NCBI RefSeq assembly: GCF_000189635.1
Contig: NW_002476563.1
Span: forward strand, 124,001-188,000
DNA from: Tetrahymena thermophila SB210
Taxonomy: Eukaryota > Ciliophora > Oligohymenophorea > Hymenostomatida > Tetrahymenidae
DNA length: 64,000 nt
Direction: 5' to 3'
A program made the translations under genes and the position numbers. Shown here piece after piece: positions 1 to 12,512 of the stretch (position 1 is its first letter; each line of letters begins with the position of its first letter). The notes beneath the pieces are model-generated. The model had not been told where the DNA came from. It ran no database searches and saw only the letters and a program-made list of their open reading frames with translations.

Positions 1-766
1 TTAAAATTATTAAAAGCTTATCCATTTTTACAAAATAGTTATTTACTTATTATTTTTTTCTTATTGATTTGAAAAACTAATTTATATTTCAAATTAATCA
101 TTTAAATTTATGATTATTTATTTATTACCAACTCCTAAAATTTACTCATTTGATCAATAAAAAATCTTGATTTTTAATTATATACAATATAAAAAGGGAT
201 ATCTAATTAGCTGATTTTCCGACTTTATGAAAAAATAATTTTTAAAATAATTTAAAAAAAAGATATATAAAATAACTATTATTTGAAGGGGTTTAAAATA
301 CTTTATTTTATTACATTACATTAATTTAAATTACTCATATATTTAAAACTAACTACAAAAGAATAAAGGAAGAAATTTATGATATTTTGAATATTCCATT
401 ATTGTTATTTTTATAGATACAGTAATAAAATTGCACTTAGAAATTTTCATAATTATTTCCTAAATGTTATTTAATAGTTGAAAGATAAAAAATAAAAGAT
501 TAAACATTTTTACTTAAAAAAAGAGCTTTAAAATAAAAGATATATTTTAATTAAAAAAGCAAATAATTCTTTAAAGCATACTTACTGATAGATGTATTTT
601 TAGCTAAATATAAATTCTCAAATTTTATTAATGAATCATAAATTTAGTGCAAATTAAATCATAATATATTTAAATAAGATTACTTAAATTTATTTTGAAA
701 AAAAAGTAAGTATATTTATTGTTTTGATAAATATAGTTAAACTTAGTTTTTATAACCAAAAAAAAG
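1..766. other. AT-rich non-coding DNA at window start
   Basis: I see no reading frame with coding character here. The stretch is A/T homopolymer-rich and fits intergenic macronuclear DNA. The run of A just left of the tRNA gene (about 758-765) reads as a run of T on the minus strand and probably serves as the tRNA's Pol III terminator. Confidence 0.6.
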
Positions 767-840
767 CGCTCGATGTAGGGATCGAACCTACGACCTTGCG
801 GTTAACAGCCGCATGCTCTAACCAGCTGAGCTAATCGAGC
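767..840 (-). tRNA. tRNA-Asn, anticodon GTT
   Basis: The minus strand folds as a full cloverleaf. The 7-bp acceptor stem pairs GCTCGAT with ATCGAGC, and the discriminator base is G. The D arm contains TTAGCTCAGCTGG, which matches the A box. The anticodon arm is TGCGG-CTGTTAA-CCGCA, giving anticodon GTT (Asn). The T arm contains GGTTCGATCCC, which matches the B box. A T-run directly follows on the transcribed strand as a Pol III terminator. There is no intron and no encoded CCA, as expected for a nuclear eukaryotic tRNA. Confidence 0.96.
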
Positions 841-2113
841 TTAACAATTTTTTTAATTATAAGTTTAAGATCATTCATTTTGGTAATACAAAATAAATTT
901 AAAAACTTTAAAAATTATTTTTATTTATATTTTTTGAAATAAATAGTGAACTTTGATTTGTAAATTATATATTTTAAATTCTTATTTTATTAAATACACC
1001 ATAAATTAATTTAGTATTTCATAGGATTTATTAATTAGTTTCTAAAGTTTACTTAATTTCATATTAATTTTCAAAATTATTAAAAATTAAGCCTTTATAG
1101 GACTTATTATAATAAAATTTATAATACATTCTTTACTTATTTATCTGATAGATCTTATCCATTAGTTTTAATAATGTATTTTATATTTTAAGTAAAGTTC
1201 ATCTAGAAATTTTCTTTTGAAAAAAATTAAAAAAAATTATCCAAAATAAAAAAATTAATTAGAAAAATATTTTATCTATAAAAGATCTTAAAATAAATAA
1301 ATGTATTTATAATAGAACTTTTTAAAATATATCAATCAATATAATACTGTTTATTCTATTTACTTCTAAAATAAAAATATTAGGAGGTGACACTGAATTT
1401 TTTACTTGTACTCTCTTTTATAAAGGCTAATATTTTAAGTAAAAAAAAAAAATAAATTTAAAATTCCTTTTAAAATGTTAAAATGAATAATTTAATATTT
1501 TTTGATGATAGTATTTCTTTTTAAAAGTAATAAAATAACAATATATAAAATATCATAATTCATAATCACTTGACAAGTCTTTTATCTTTTTAATATTTGT
1601 TTTTAGATTATTAAACTAATAATTTTTAAAAAGTTTATATTAAAATAACAGCTAACTAAATAAATAGCACATGAATAAATAAACTATTAAAAAAGAAAAA
1701 TTTTTTCATCAATTATTAATGTTAAAGTTAAAATAATGATAAAAAGAGTTAATATTTTTATGTAAAGTATTATTTTGTTTGAAATTTTATCAATAAAAAT
1801 TATTATTAAAATAGAAGTATTTTCCTTTCAAAAATCATCACTTTTAATAATTTTTTTATTGAATTACGAAACAAATTTTGTTTTTCGTTCAATATTTATC
1901 AATTAATTTGATAAAAATAATTCATTTTATATTGAGAAAACGTTTGTTTATTTTTATGTCTTTATCATTTAATTGTGTCTTTACTTACTTTTAAAATTAA
2001 GATATGTCTTTAAATCTGAAAAATAGTGGTAATATATTTTGGTAAATCAATAGATATTAAGATTTATAAATTTAATTAATTTTTAATTTTACTTGAAGAA
2101 AATATTTATTCTA
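841..2113. other. Intergenic, upstream of the HCF101-like gene
   Basis: AT-rich sequence between the minus-strand tRNA and the plus-strand Fe-S ATPase gene. I find no conserved reading frame. The part just before 2114 should hold the promoter and 5' leader of the ATPase gene, but I recognise no specific element. Confidence 0.5.
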
Positions 2114-4136
2114 ATGATTAGAAACACCGTATAGCTCTTTAAATAGTGCGCAAGATCTGCAACTATTTTAAAAAAACTTAATCTTAACTCATAAAGCTTT
2201 AGCAATACTATTAAAATAGGTTAATTGACTCAAAAGCCAACTTTTCATTTCTCCAATGCAGTTTAAGGTACATAATATCTTTATAATTTTAAGCTGATTG
2301 CTTTTTGGAGCAATTTCTTAAAATAAAATAGAAATTTCCTAATTTTTAATAAAATCACCAATCTTTTTTTAAAATATAGAAGGAAAAGCTGAAATTACTA
2401 AAAAATTGAAAGAAATCACATTTGAAGATGGAAGTAATATTATTGATAATGGATCTATTCTCACTATCGATATTGAATCAAGTGGAAAGGTCACTGTTTA
2501 GCTTAAGTTAGATTAAAATTACAGAAAACTTAAAGGATTATGCAATGCCAAATTGTAAGAAATTCCATGGATTAAGGAGTTTGAAATTAAAATGGCACCA
2601 AAAGTAAATAATTATAATGAATAATTTAGATTTAAGAAAATACTTATGTGTTTTTATTCAAAATAAATTAAAAGGATTAAGAAACATCTTTCAAGAAGAG
2701 AGGTTAATTAGAAAATGTCAAAAAGATTATTGCTGTAAGCAGTTGCAAAGGTGGTGTAGGAAAATCAACTGTTGCAATTAATTTAGCATTTTCGCTCCTT
2801 AAGCAAGGCCACAAAGTAGGTATTTTCGATGCTGATATTTATGGTCCTTCTATACCAACTTTGATTAATAAGGAAAATGCTATCCTGCAAGCACCTGAAG
2901 ATAGAGTAAATATGAATTAATTTATTAATTTTGTTAGCATCAACATTAAAAAAAAAGATATGCTATAAAATTTTGAAAATTTAATTAATTCTAAATTGAA
3001 TTTATTTCAATAAATTAAAGCCTAAAGAAATACTTCCAATTGAGTATGAAGGTTTAAAAACTATGTCATATGGTTTTGCAAGAAAAAAAGCAATCATTAG
3101 AGGTCCTATGGTTTCAGCTATAGTAACATAGTTGGCTATGCAAACTCAATGGGGAGATCTTGATTACCTTATTGTTGATATGCCACCTGGTACTGGAGAT
3201 ATTTAAATTACACTTTGCTAAGAAATTAAATTCGATGGTGCTGTTGTTGTCACTACTCCTTAAAAATTAGCATTCGTTGATGTTATTAAGGGAATTGAAA
3301 TGTTTGATGAATTAAAGGTTCCTACCTTAGCTGTTGTTGAAAATATGGTATGAAATTAAATTTGATATTTAAATATATATTTTTACAGACTTTAATCCTT
3401 TTTATTCTTCTAAAATCTTAAATGAATTATTTTAATTAAATAAAGTGTTTATTTGTTTGTGATGGATGTGGTAAAGAACATCATCCTTTTGGACCTGGTT
3501 ATATGAATATGTTGAAAAACTAATTTGGTATTCAAAGTTCTGTTTAAATCCCAATATACGATATGATAGCTAAATACTCTGACTATGGTCGTCCTGTATC
3601 TATCACTCTCCCCGATGAGCACACAATTACTAAAATTTACAGCAGCCTTGCTGAAAATGTCCATCAAGAAATTCTTAAATTACAAAACGGTAATAACGAA
3701 CCTCCTATCGTAAGGTATAAAACTTTTTTTAAAAGATCAGCAATTTAATTAGTTTACATATCATTTGAGTTTTTTGAGCAATTTTTTTAATTTAACTTAT
3801 ATTAAAAATAATAGATACTAAACCGGTAATAGTTTAGTTATCGTTGAAAAGAATAATGGGGAAATCAAAAAGATGAAAGCTGATGTATTAAGAAAGCACT
3901 GCAATTGTGCTCTTTGCGTTGATGAATTTACTGGAAAAAGATTAATTAAAGATGATACCATTGATAACGAAGTATATCCTTATAAAATAGAACCTAAGGG
4001 TAACTATGCAGTAGCTATCATTTGGAGTGATGGGCATCGTTCTTCAATTTATCCTTATGACACCTTATTTTCAGATAAGATCCCAGCTTATGAAGAGCCT
4101 GAAAAGAAAAAAAGTGCCTGTTCTACTTCTAAATGA
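2114..4136 (+). CDS. HCF101-type Fe-S cluster carrier P-loop ATPase (MIP18/DUF59 - Mrp ATPase - DUF971), probably mitochondrial
   Basis: Six exons read in phase: 2114-2267, 2380-2603, 2675-2905, 3021-3347, 3446-3714, 3815-4136 (508 aa, stop TGA). The first ~50 residues begin MIRNTVQLFKQCARS and are rich in Arg/Lys/Ser with almost no acidic residues, which resembles a mitochondrial presequence. Residues ~55-125 look like the DUF59/MIP18 domain. The deviant Walker A motif CKGGVGKST lies at ~150-158. Downstream are [17 protein letters not shown] and [18 protein letters not shown] motif at ~317-328 matches the CxxC region of Mrp/Nbp35 ATPases. The C-terminal ~100 residues, with a CNCALC segment and an IIWSDGH motif, match DUF971. 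This three-domain order is typical of HCF101, which in plants matures plastid 4Fe-4S proteins. Ciliates have no plastid, so the role here is inferred to be mitochondrial Fe-S transfer. The gene converges on the RBR gene. Confidence 0.92.
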
Positions 4137-4595
4137 TTAATCAATAATAATTTATTTGTATTTTCATTTTGTTTAACAATCAAAGATATGTTAATTTACA
4201 AAATTAAATAAATAAACAAATCTAAAATAAATAAATTTATAGCTTTTCTAAAAATTGATTTGAAGTAGTTAAAATGTTAATAATAATAATAAATACTTTA
4301 ACCTTTCTAATTTATTAAAAAAGTTACATATTATTTATTACCCATTATATTTTTTAATATCTTTTTTAAATTATATGGACATATATTTTTGGTAAATTTT
4401 AAAGGAAGATATATGTTAAATTATTTATTATCCAAATTACTACAGAACATAAAAATATATAAATTTTTAAAGCTTTGCAAAATAAAAATAAGAAAATTAA
4501 ACTTTGTATGTAAATTATTATTAAGGAAAAAATATTAAAATTAAAATTATTTTTTATTAATTTGAATGAATTATATTTATATTTCATTTTGCCTA
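4137..4595. other. Convergent intergenic spacer
   Basis: This is AT-rich DNA between the stop codons of two convergent genes, and it must hold both 3' UTRs and polyadenylation signals. I see no gene in it. A short minus-strand frame at 4399-4602 is low complexity and overlaps the end of the RBR gene out of frame. Confidence 0.6.
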
Positions 4596-7500
4596 TCACC
4601 AATAACCTCCATGATTCTCGTCTAAATGGTTATAACATTCGGATGAAGTTGCAAAGAACTTCATGCAATTATCTTTCCAGCAAATATGCTGGTTGCATCT
4701 TCTACATTCTACCCTATAACATCCATCTATACGAATGATGTAGACTCCACAATTAGGGCATTTACGAGCACCTTCTTTGATTAAGAATTCTATGTTTTTC
4801 GCTTCAGTTTCCTAATAAACTGTACAAGTCATACCAAAATGATATTCTGCTGCACACTTTGAACAGTAAGTTTTTTTGCATTCATAACAAGTATATTTAG
4901 TTAGTTTAGATGAATGAATAGACTTACAATTTTCATTCACACAAAAGCTGAATTCTTAAAAGTTGTTTTGTATGTAATGATTTAAAGACATTCTTGTCAT
5001 TTTTTATATTTGATCCTCACTCATAAGAGTTTTTATATCTTTCATAATAATAGCTTAACTGCAAAAAGGACATTTAATTGGAAGAGAATTCACATCACCT
5101 AAAGAATTATCTATTACAAACATAATACAGCTTAGGCAAAATTTATGACCACAGCCCTAATTAATAAATTAAAAAATTAAATCAATATTTTGCTCTAAAA
5201 TATTTTATTTGACAATTTCTATTTAAAAATATCAATTAATGTTAAAATAAAATATTTGATATCTTTGAATTACTTGCAATCTGTATCCTGTGACAATAGT
5301 GTCAGAGCAGACTTAGCAATCTTCATATGAATAAGGCATGTTATTTAAGCATGCTTAGCTATTTTTTTCCTCCAATAAAGCAAGTAAAGCATTCTTAGCT
5401 TAGTCAACTTACTTAGAATTACCTTCCATATAAATGTCTTTAGATATGTAGTCTAGCTAAATTTTGCAAATGTTAGTTTTATTTTTAAACTCTTCTAAAC
5501 CTCTTCCATCTATTCCAAGTATGTTTCTAATATTTTTTCCACTAATAGGAATTTTAACTCTGACACTCTATCTTAAGAAGTACTCAACATCTTTAATTAT
5601 TTTATAAATTCCTTAATTTTGTTTTAAACTTAATTAATAATTTACCTTTATTTATCAAATCATAAATGGCATCAGTACAGAAAACTCTAACTTCTTCTTT
5701 GATTAAATTTATTTTGAAAAATACTGGGTATTTGCTTTCTATTTCTTTGAGCTTCTTTTATCCTATTTCAGTGAACAACTAAGAGTAATCTACTTAATCT
5801 TCCTCATCGAATAAGCTGGCCAAATCTAATTTTACCTATTTCAATTAATTAATCAATCTATAAAAATTATTTTAAATTTAATTATTTTAATACATTTCTC
5901 AAATCAAGCAGTTTTGATTAAAGCAGAGCTTACATAATTCCTTTTGCCTTATTAAAGTGGGTTTCATCATTGCATTTCAAAATTACAATGAATTCTTATT
6001 TAGAGGGAATTGGTCTTACAATTTTTTCCTTGAGTTTTATTTCATTCTTTTGTTACATTTAAACTAATTCCTGATTACCTTTTAATATCATTTAGACTAC
6101 GTTCATCATCTTCAAGTCATAGTTAAAGGTTTCAATATAATTTCTTTAAACATATAATTTTTATTATCCTAAAATATCTGGCTTACTATTAAATCTTTCA
6201 TAGTAAGTGTTCATCTTATATAAGTAATTTTTAGAAAAGCATATTTTAGCTTCAACAATACCATGATCTTTTCTTCTTACCCAACTTATTTAGTGTTACT
6301 CTTTATAAATCTTATTAAGAGCGAATATTAAACTAGTTTTGCTAATTCCTCTGTCAACATCAGCTATTCTATCTACCTATTTTATATTAAAAATAAAATG
6401 GTAAAATAAACAAATATATTAATTAATAATCAATTTACATTTATTCTCACAATATTCTTTTAAAGTTCTGGTATCAAACAAGATTTTAAAGTTTCTTCAT
6501 CTGTGCATTTTTATAGCCCACTCAATATGACGGTTTTATTAAAATTTTTATCCTATTCTGCTTTAATTTCCTTACCATCAACAATTAGTTTATTTTAAAC
6601 TAATTTCATAAAAGATTAAACTGATGATTCATCAAGAAATTCAATTCTTCCCTTAATTTAAAAAAATATTTTTCAATAAAAATTCAAAGAAAGATGAATA
6701 AAATTACAGTTTGTTTTGATTTCCAAGTTTGCCATCTAAAAATGTTATGATATCTAGTAGAATTATTATCTTGATGTATTTAGTAGCTGTGGTTTTTCAA
6801 ACGCAACTGCAGGACTCTATCTTAAAATTCTATTTAATTAAATGTTTCTACAAAAAATTTGGAATCTTCTGTTTCAGCCACTAAAACTTCTGCAGAAATA
6901 GATTTTTCTTCAACATTTTTGAGGGTGGGATCAGTGAAAAATTTGACTTGAACAATATCTCCATATTCTTCAAATAAATTTATAACATCTTACTCTTTCA
7001 CATTTAAGGGTAGATTATCAACAATAAAGATGTGTTCATTCTGTAAAATAGTAACTTCTTTGATAGTACCTCCTTTTTAAATCTTTAGGATGCAGTTGTT
7101 TCCATGTGAAATTTCCATAACTTCTTCTGAGAGTATTTTTTATGCTTCTTAAAGCAAGTTATTAAAGTGTTTTTCTAGTTTTTCCTGTTGAAAATTAAAA
7201 AAAAAAAAATTTTTATTTTCATAATTGAAATAATAAAATTAAGAATTACCTTTTAGCTTGCATCAGAATGTATGGTTATAGTGTCCATATGATGATTAGG
7301 CTCATAATAACAATCGAATTTATTTTCCATATCTTTAATTATTTAATTGTTATCTTCAAAGTATTAGAACAACGCATCTGAAATACCAAAATATTCGATC
7401 TCATGCAAATTCAAACTTTGTCTTTTAAGCAGTCTGAGTTAATGCTTTTCAATAAATTAAGAAGGAGCATTTTCTAGTAAAAAAGGATGATCTATAGCTA

Positions 7501-10123
7501 AGCATTGCTTTATTTCATATTAATTTTTAGAATTAATTTGAAGCTGAAGGGGAATAATAAGGAAAGGTCTTTCTTAAATAAGGTTCATGCTGCTTATTTC
7601 AGCATAGTTCAACATTTTAGCTGATTCAAAGTGACGGAAACCAAGTCTTCTATGTCCTGAATAAACGCATAAATTTTTCCAATATTTTTCTATAGCAACT
7701 TACTGAACAAGTTCTGAAAATTTGGTTGCTTCTAATTTCTGTAAGATTTTAACTGGATCTTCTTTGATATTTAAAACTTTTTGAATATTGAGCATTTTAT
7801 AAACAATTTTATCATATTGATTTGAATTAACTTGATTTTTTTCTAAAATATTCTGCAGATTGAGATTTTAGCAAGCTAAATATAAATCATCAGTCTAAGA
7901 AACCAAGAGCTAGTTATGAACAGAAAAGATATCACCCATTCTACTCCATAAAATTGAGATATGAGCTCCTACTTCTGAAGAGCAGCTAAACCAGTTTTCA
8001 CTAAGATTTATCATGATCTATAACAAAATCCTAATTGCTTACTTTTAAGGGCATTTCTCATTTTAAATTTCTGAAAAGGCCTTATACTATTCCAAATTTA
8101 TTAAATTCAAAAAATCCCTCTTTTGTAGTCTAAGGAATTCTTTTTTTTCATACAATCTATGAATTTCGCATGATTTAGTATTACCAATGAGTCTTTCTCT
8201 TTTAATAGCTTCTTCTCTTGTAATTTTAGAGCTTACTACAGGAATCTAATCAAAAATAGTATCCATGAAATATACTTTGAATGCTTCACCTGTATCAATT
8301 TAAATGATTACATTATCTAAGTTATGATGTTTCAATTGCTTATAGCTTTTAGCTATGAAAATATTAAATTCATTTGCTTTGTAGAGATTTTACTTATTTT
8401 TATTAATCTATTTATTTAAATCTTCATTATATTGCTGTATATCTTTTTATCTTTCTTCTTCTTCCTGCTTCAACTTATTTTCTTCATCTTGCTTTCTTTT
8501 TATCTCTTCATCTTCTTTTAATTTAATTTCTTCTTCTTCTCTTCTTTTTCTCTCTTCTTCTTCTTATAATTATTTTAATTTAATGTTTTCTTCATCTTCT
8601 CTTATTTTTCTCACTTCTTCTTCTTCAATTCTTTTTCTCTCTTCTTCTTCTTTTACCATTAGTTCTTCTTCTTTTCTTTTTTACTCTTCTTCTTCTTTTA
8701 CCATCTCTTCTTCTCTTTGTACTTTCTATAATTAGATCTCTTACTCTTAATTTTAATTTATCTATATTTCTTATAAGTTTAACTATTATTGCTATATTTC
8801 TGGAACAGCAGGGAAAGGAGGAATGTTAAGTTCATCTTAATTAATTTGTTGTAAAGGATGAACATCTGGTATTTATTATACTTGTTATTGATTTATTTTT
8901 TCTTTTATTAGTTTTTTTTCTTCATCGAATATTTTATTTTTATCTTCTTCAATCTTCCTTTGTCTTTCTCTTTCAAGTGCTAACTCCTCCTCAATTTTCT
9001 TGGCCTACTATTCTTTTTCTTGTTAAATTTTTAATTCTTTTTCTTTTATTTTTTTTTCGACCAATTATTTTTCCCAATTCTTTTTGAAATCTTCTAAGTA
9101 AAACTTACTTTCTTCTTCATTCACTTCAATATCTGTCAAATCTATAATATTTAGTTTTTCTTTGATAAGATTTAAATAGTGTTGCTATAAGTATTTGCTC
9201 TCTTCAATGTTCTTAACAAATATAAGCACGTCAAATCTCAACAAAGTTTGCTTGTATTTTTTCAAAGCATCAATTATCAGTTGCTCTATTAAATCCATTT
9301 TACTTTTTTGTGATAAAATAGCATTCTATACATACTAAATTTTTTGAGGCATTCTTTTGAACTCCAAAACTATTTCTAATTAAGGCTTTATCTACTCTTT
9401 AAGCTATGATGCTAAAATGTCATCAGAGTAAATCACGATATTTGGAATCTAAGCTTCATTTTTTAAATTATTTAAATGTTTCTATAACTTTGCTATAAAA
9501 ATAATCTAAGAAGGATTCAAAAACTCTAAATTTAAAAAGTAAACAGTTTTTTTATTATTGGATCCATTTACGATAACGGAGTCCCAAATTGTCTCTATCA
9601 TCTATTCGTCTAGTTATAGCTTTAAGTTCTTGTCTTCACTAGCTTATGATTCGAATATGTTAACTAAGTTAATTTTATGATAAAGATTAAAAGCACTCTT
9701 TAAAAGAGAAAAAATGAGTCCTCCATTCTAAATAGGGTTTTTATCTGTTATAAATGATAATCCACTATTTACAGATTAAAGTTCGTTCAAACTTTATAAA
9801 ATTTACCAAACATGGCTATTTTAGTCGCTTCCAAGATATCCAAAATTATTTTTGAAATCTTTGATATATTCAGCCAACTCTTGTTCTTATTCAGAGCTAG
9901 TGAAAGTTGATTACAATTTGCACAAATAATCTATTTTGCTTTTTTGGATAATATGCTTTAAATTTTCTTGGCTTTCTTTACTTTCAGAAATCAAATAGTT
10001 TTGTAATGTTTCTTCTCTTATAATACTATTAGAAGCAGAGTTTCTTGTTAATGTACTGTGTATATCTTGAACTTAACCCTATTAGTTTATGAGTTCAGAG
10101 AGTTCCTATTAAAGCTGCTACAT
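4596..10123 (-). CDS. Large RBR (RING-IBR-RING) E3 ubiquitin ligase with coiled coil, RRM-like and KH-like domains
   Basis: Exons on the minus strand: 10123-7250, 7184-6708, 6651-6439, 6376-5894, 5835-5646, 5590-5274, 5156-4596. They sum to 1,705 codons including TGA. Residues ~340-565 are a Glu/Lys/Arg-rich coiled coil. Residues ~1010-1090 look like an RRM (HIFIVDNLPLNVKEQDV). An IPISGKNIRNILGIDGRG segment (~1430-1450) looks like a KH core. The C-terminal ~210 residues form the RBR module: RING1 starts with CQVCSDT and continues GCGHKFCLSC; the IBR has CVNENC and CYECKKTYC; RING2 has CPNCGVY..IDGCYRVECRRC, where the Cys after DG aligns with the thioester Cys of RBR ligases. KH plus RBR resembles the C-terminus of plant DEAH11/12 proteins, but I see no helicase here. 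The start is the first in-frame ATG (10121-10123). The frame stays open upstream without another ATG, so a tiny 5' exon such as ATGTCTAAA|GTAAAG near 10430 is possible. Confidence 0.88.
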
Positions 10124-12512
10124 AATTTATAAATATAAACTGCTTTTTAAATTCTTATTGATGATTCTACTAATATCAATCTTTTATTATTTGTTGTTAT
10201 TTTTTTTTGATAGGTTATAGAAACCAAATTTTTTAATCCAAAATTTTATTATAAGATTCGTTTTTTGATATAAATAGTATAAGCATCATATAAAAAAGCT
10301 TGTGGGAAAGATCAAAGAGATACTTGATGTTTATTATAGATAAATATTATTTATGTTATCTGATATTTTTTGGTCATAGAGGCTCCTTAATAAGTTTTGA
10401 AACTAGCGCTTCTTGCTTTACTTTAGACATAATACGTATTCATTTATGTGTTAATAATTCACCATAAATTAAAAAAATGAAACTTTTCATAGCAAAACCA
10501 TTTAAATTATTACTTAGTTTATATTGAGCTTAAAATTGATTTTATTATTTATGTATTTCCCTAATTCTTAAAAGAAATAGATGTAGAAGTATAAAATAAG
10601 ATTTATTTGTATCTTATAGAAAAGAAAGTAAGATATAATTAATCGTAAAATAAATAAACTAATAATATATTATTTAATTTTTCTATATGATTTTATACTA
10701 ATTTGATTGTATTTTATGAGTTTTCTTCTGTCAATTTAACTATGTTAAAAAATCAATTTTAACAAAAATAAATGATTTTAATAAATTTTATTGTTATCAC
10801 TTTAATAAATATTATAAAAAATAGCGTCTCCTTTGTTTTCATTAATAGTCACTTTAATTTCTAGAGGCAAATAACAATTTTCTAATTATTAATTTTTTAA
10901 AGAATAATTTAATTTTTTATTACCTTTATTAGCAGAGTTTATTTTAATCTATTCTTATCGTATTTTAGTTGAATTTTTCCTTAAAATTAAAGTAGTTTAA
11001 AGCAAATTTTATTATTAAAAAAAACACATAGTTTGTTTTTAAAGATTCTTTGATAAATAATAAAGTAAATTATCTAAATACAAATTTAAATTAATTACTT
11101 TGATGAAAAAAATTGAAATTTAAAAAAATAATTTTGCATTTTTATGCATTATCTTTGAATAATTATATCTTAATTTATATTTCGCTCTTGTAAAAACTAA
11201 ACTTTTTTTATTTTTTACTTTTTATATTTAAATAAATTTCATATCGGAATAAATTTATTAATTTTGATTTTCAAAAATGTTGATATTAATTATTTTTGCA
11301 TATTTATTATTAATGTTTTTCATCTTTTTTTACAATATTCAAATAAATAAATATTTAAAAAAATAATTTTGTGTTAATATGATTTATATCTTTATCTTCA
11401 ATTTCTTAACTTTTATTTTGGTTTTAAATAAACTGTTTTTATTTTTAATTTTATAAATTAATTTTCATAAATATCTTTATATTTTTAATAATTCCTCACA
11501 AAATAAATTAAATAATATTGAATTTAATTATTATTGCATGTTTATTAATATATTTTTATTTTTGCTACAGTAACAAATTATTTAAAATAAGAATTTTATA
11601 AATATTATATAATTAAATTTCTTAGCTTTTATTTTGGTTTAAGCATTGTTAATAAAATATTTTTATTTTCAATGATGTAAAATTAAATAAATTTTTTTCT
11701 ATTTTTTTAATTTTTTATTTTTAATTTAAATGAAATTTATATTAATTATACTTATGCTTATAATTGCTAATTTTAATTATTTTTGTTGCTAAATTTAAAT
11801 AAATAATAATTGATTTTAGCAATATATTTTTATCTGATTTATATTGCTTCTAATAAGAAATTCAAAATGAAATTTTAAGAATGAAAAAATCTTGTTTTAA
11901 ATTTTTAAATGAAAGAACTTGAAAAGAAGAATACTAAAAAACTTAATCATATTATATTTTTATGTCTATTTATTTATTTGATTTATTTGGAATGAAATAA
12001 GTAATGAATATAATATCTGCATAATTGTATTAATAAAAATCTGATAATTATAATTGAGAAAATGTTAATTTTACTTTATACTTAACTATCAAAGATCAGA
12101 ATAGAATCTGATTAATTAGGATAAGATATTAGATTTTATTTTGGAAGAAAAAAAGAAAATACAAACAAAAATGAGCTTCAACAAAATATGCCAGGGATGA
12201 AATGGTAAAAAGAGAAGGGTTATTTTTTGTGAGATTAAAAAATATATTTTTAACTAAATTTCTAATATATAACATTAGCAACTAGAAAAAATACGAAAAT
12301 GGTTTAATTGATTATTTATTTATTTATTTTAATAGATATAATATATAATTATGTTTTTAGTGAATAAAATTCTATTAGAAAATATATTCTAGTTCAATTC
12401 CTTCCTTCCTAGCCCAATTCGTTGTTTTCTTTAAATAGTCTTAATTTTTCATGAATAAAACCATTTTTTTAGTCACGCACGAGAGAGCAAGATGTATTTA
12501 AATAATATATTA
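10124..12512. other. AT-rich intergenic region between the RBR and E2 genes
   Basis: About 2.4 kb with no recognisable coding stretch on either strand. It should include the RBR promoter (right of 10123) and the E2 3' end (left of 12513). The conserved-looking ATG near 10430 on the minus strand opens a frame that stops at TGA after 18 codons. Confidence 0.5.

Noticed and set aside
2114..4136. Decayed pseudogene reading of the HCF101-like gene because of internal stops under the standard code
   Set aside because: All internal stops are TAA/TAG, which encode Gln here; with introns removed the frame is complete and all motifs are intact.
5591..5645. A 34-nt intron in the RBR gene (ending earlier at TTAAG)
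   Set aside because: A 55-nt version ending at AATTAAAG is equally in phase and closer to the other introns in this window; both encode similar proteins.
10377..10430. Minus-strand ATG with MSKVKQEALVSK as the start of the RBR gene
   Set aside because: The frame hits TGA after 18 codons. It could only be used through a three-codon exon spliced at GTAAAG, which I cannot support; kept as an alternative in the gene entry.
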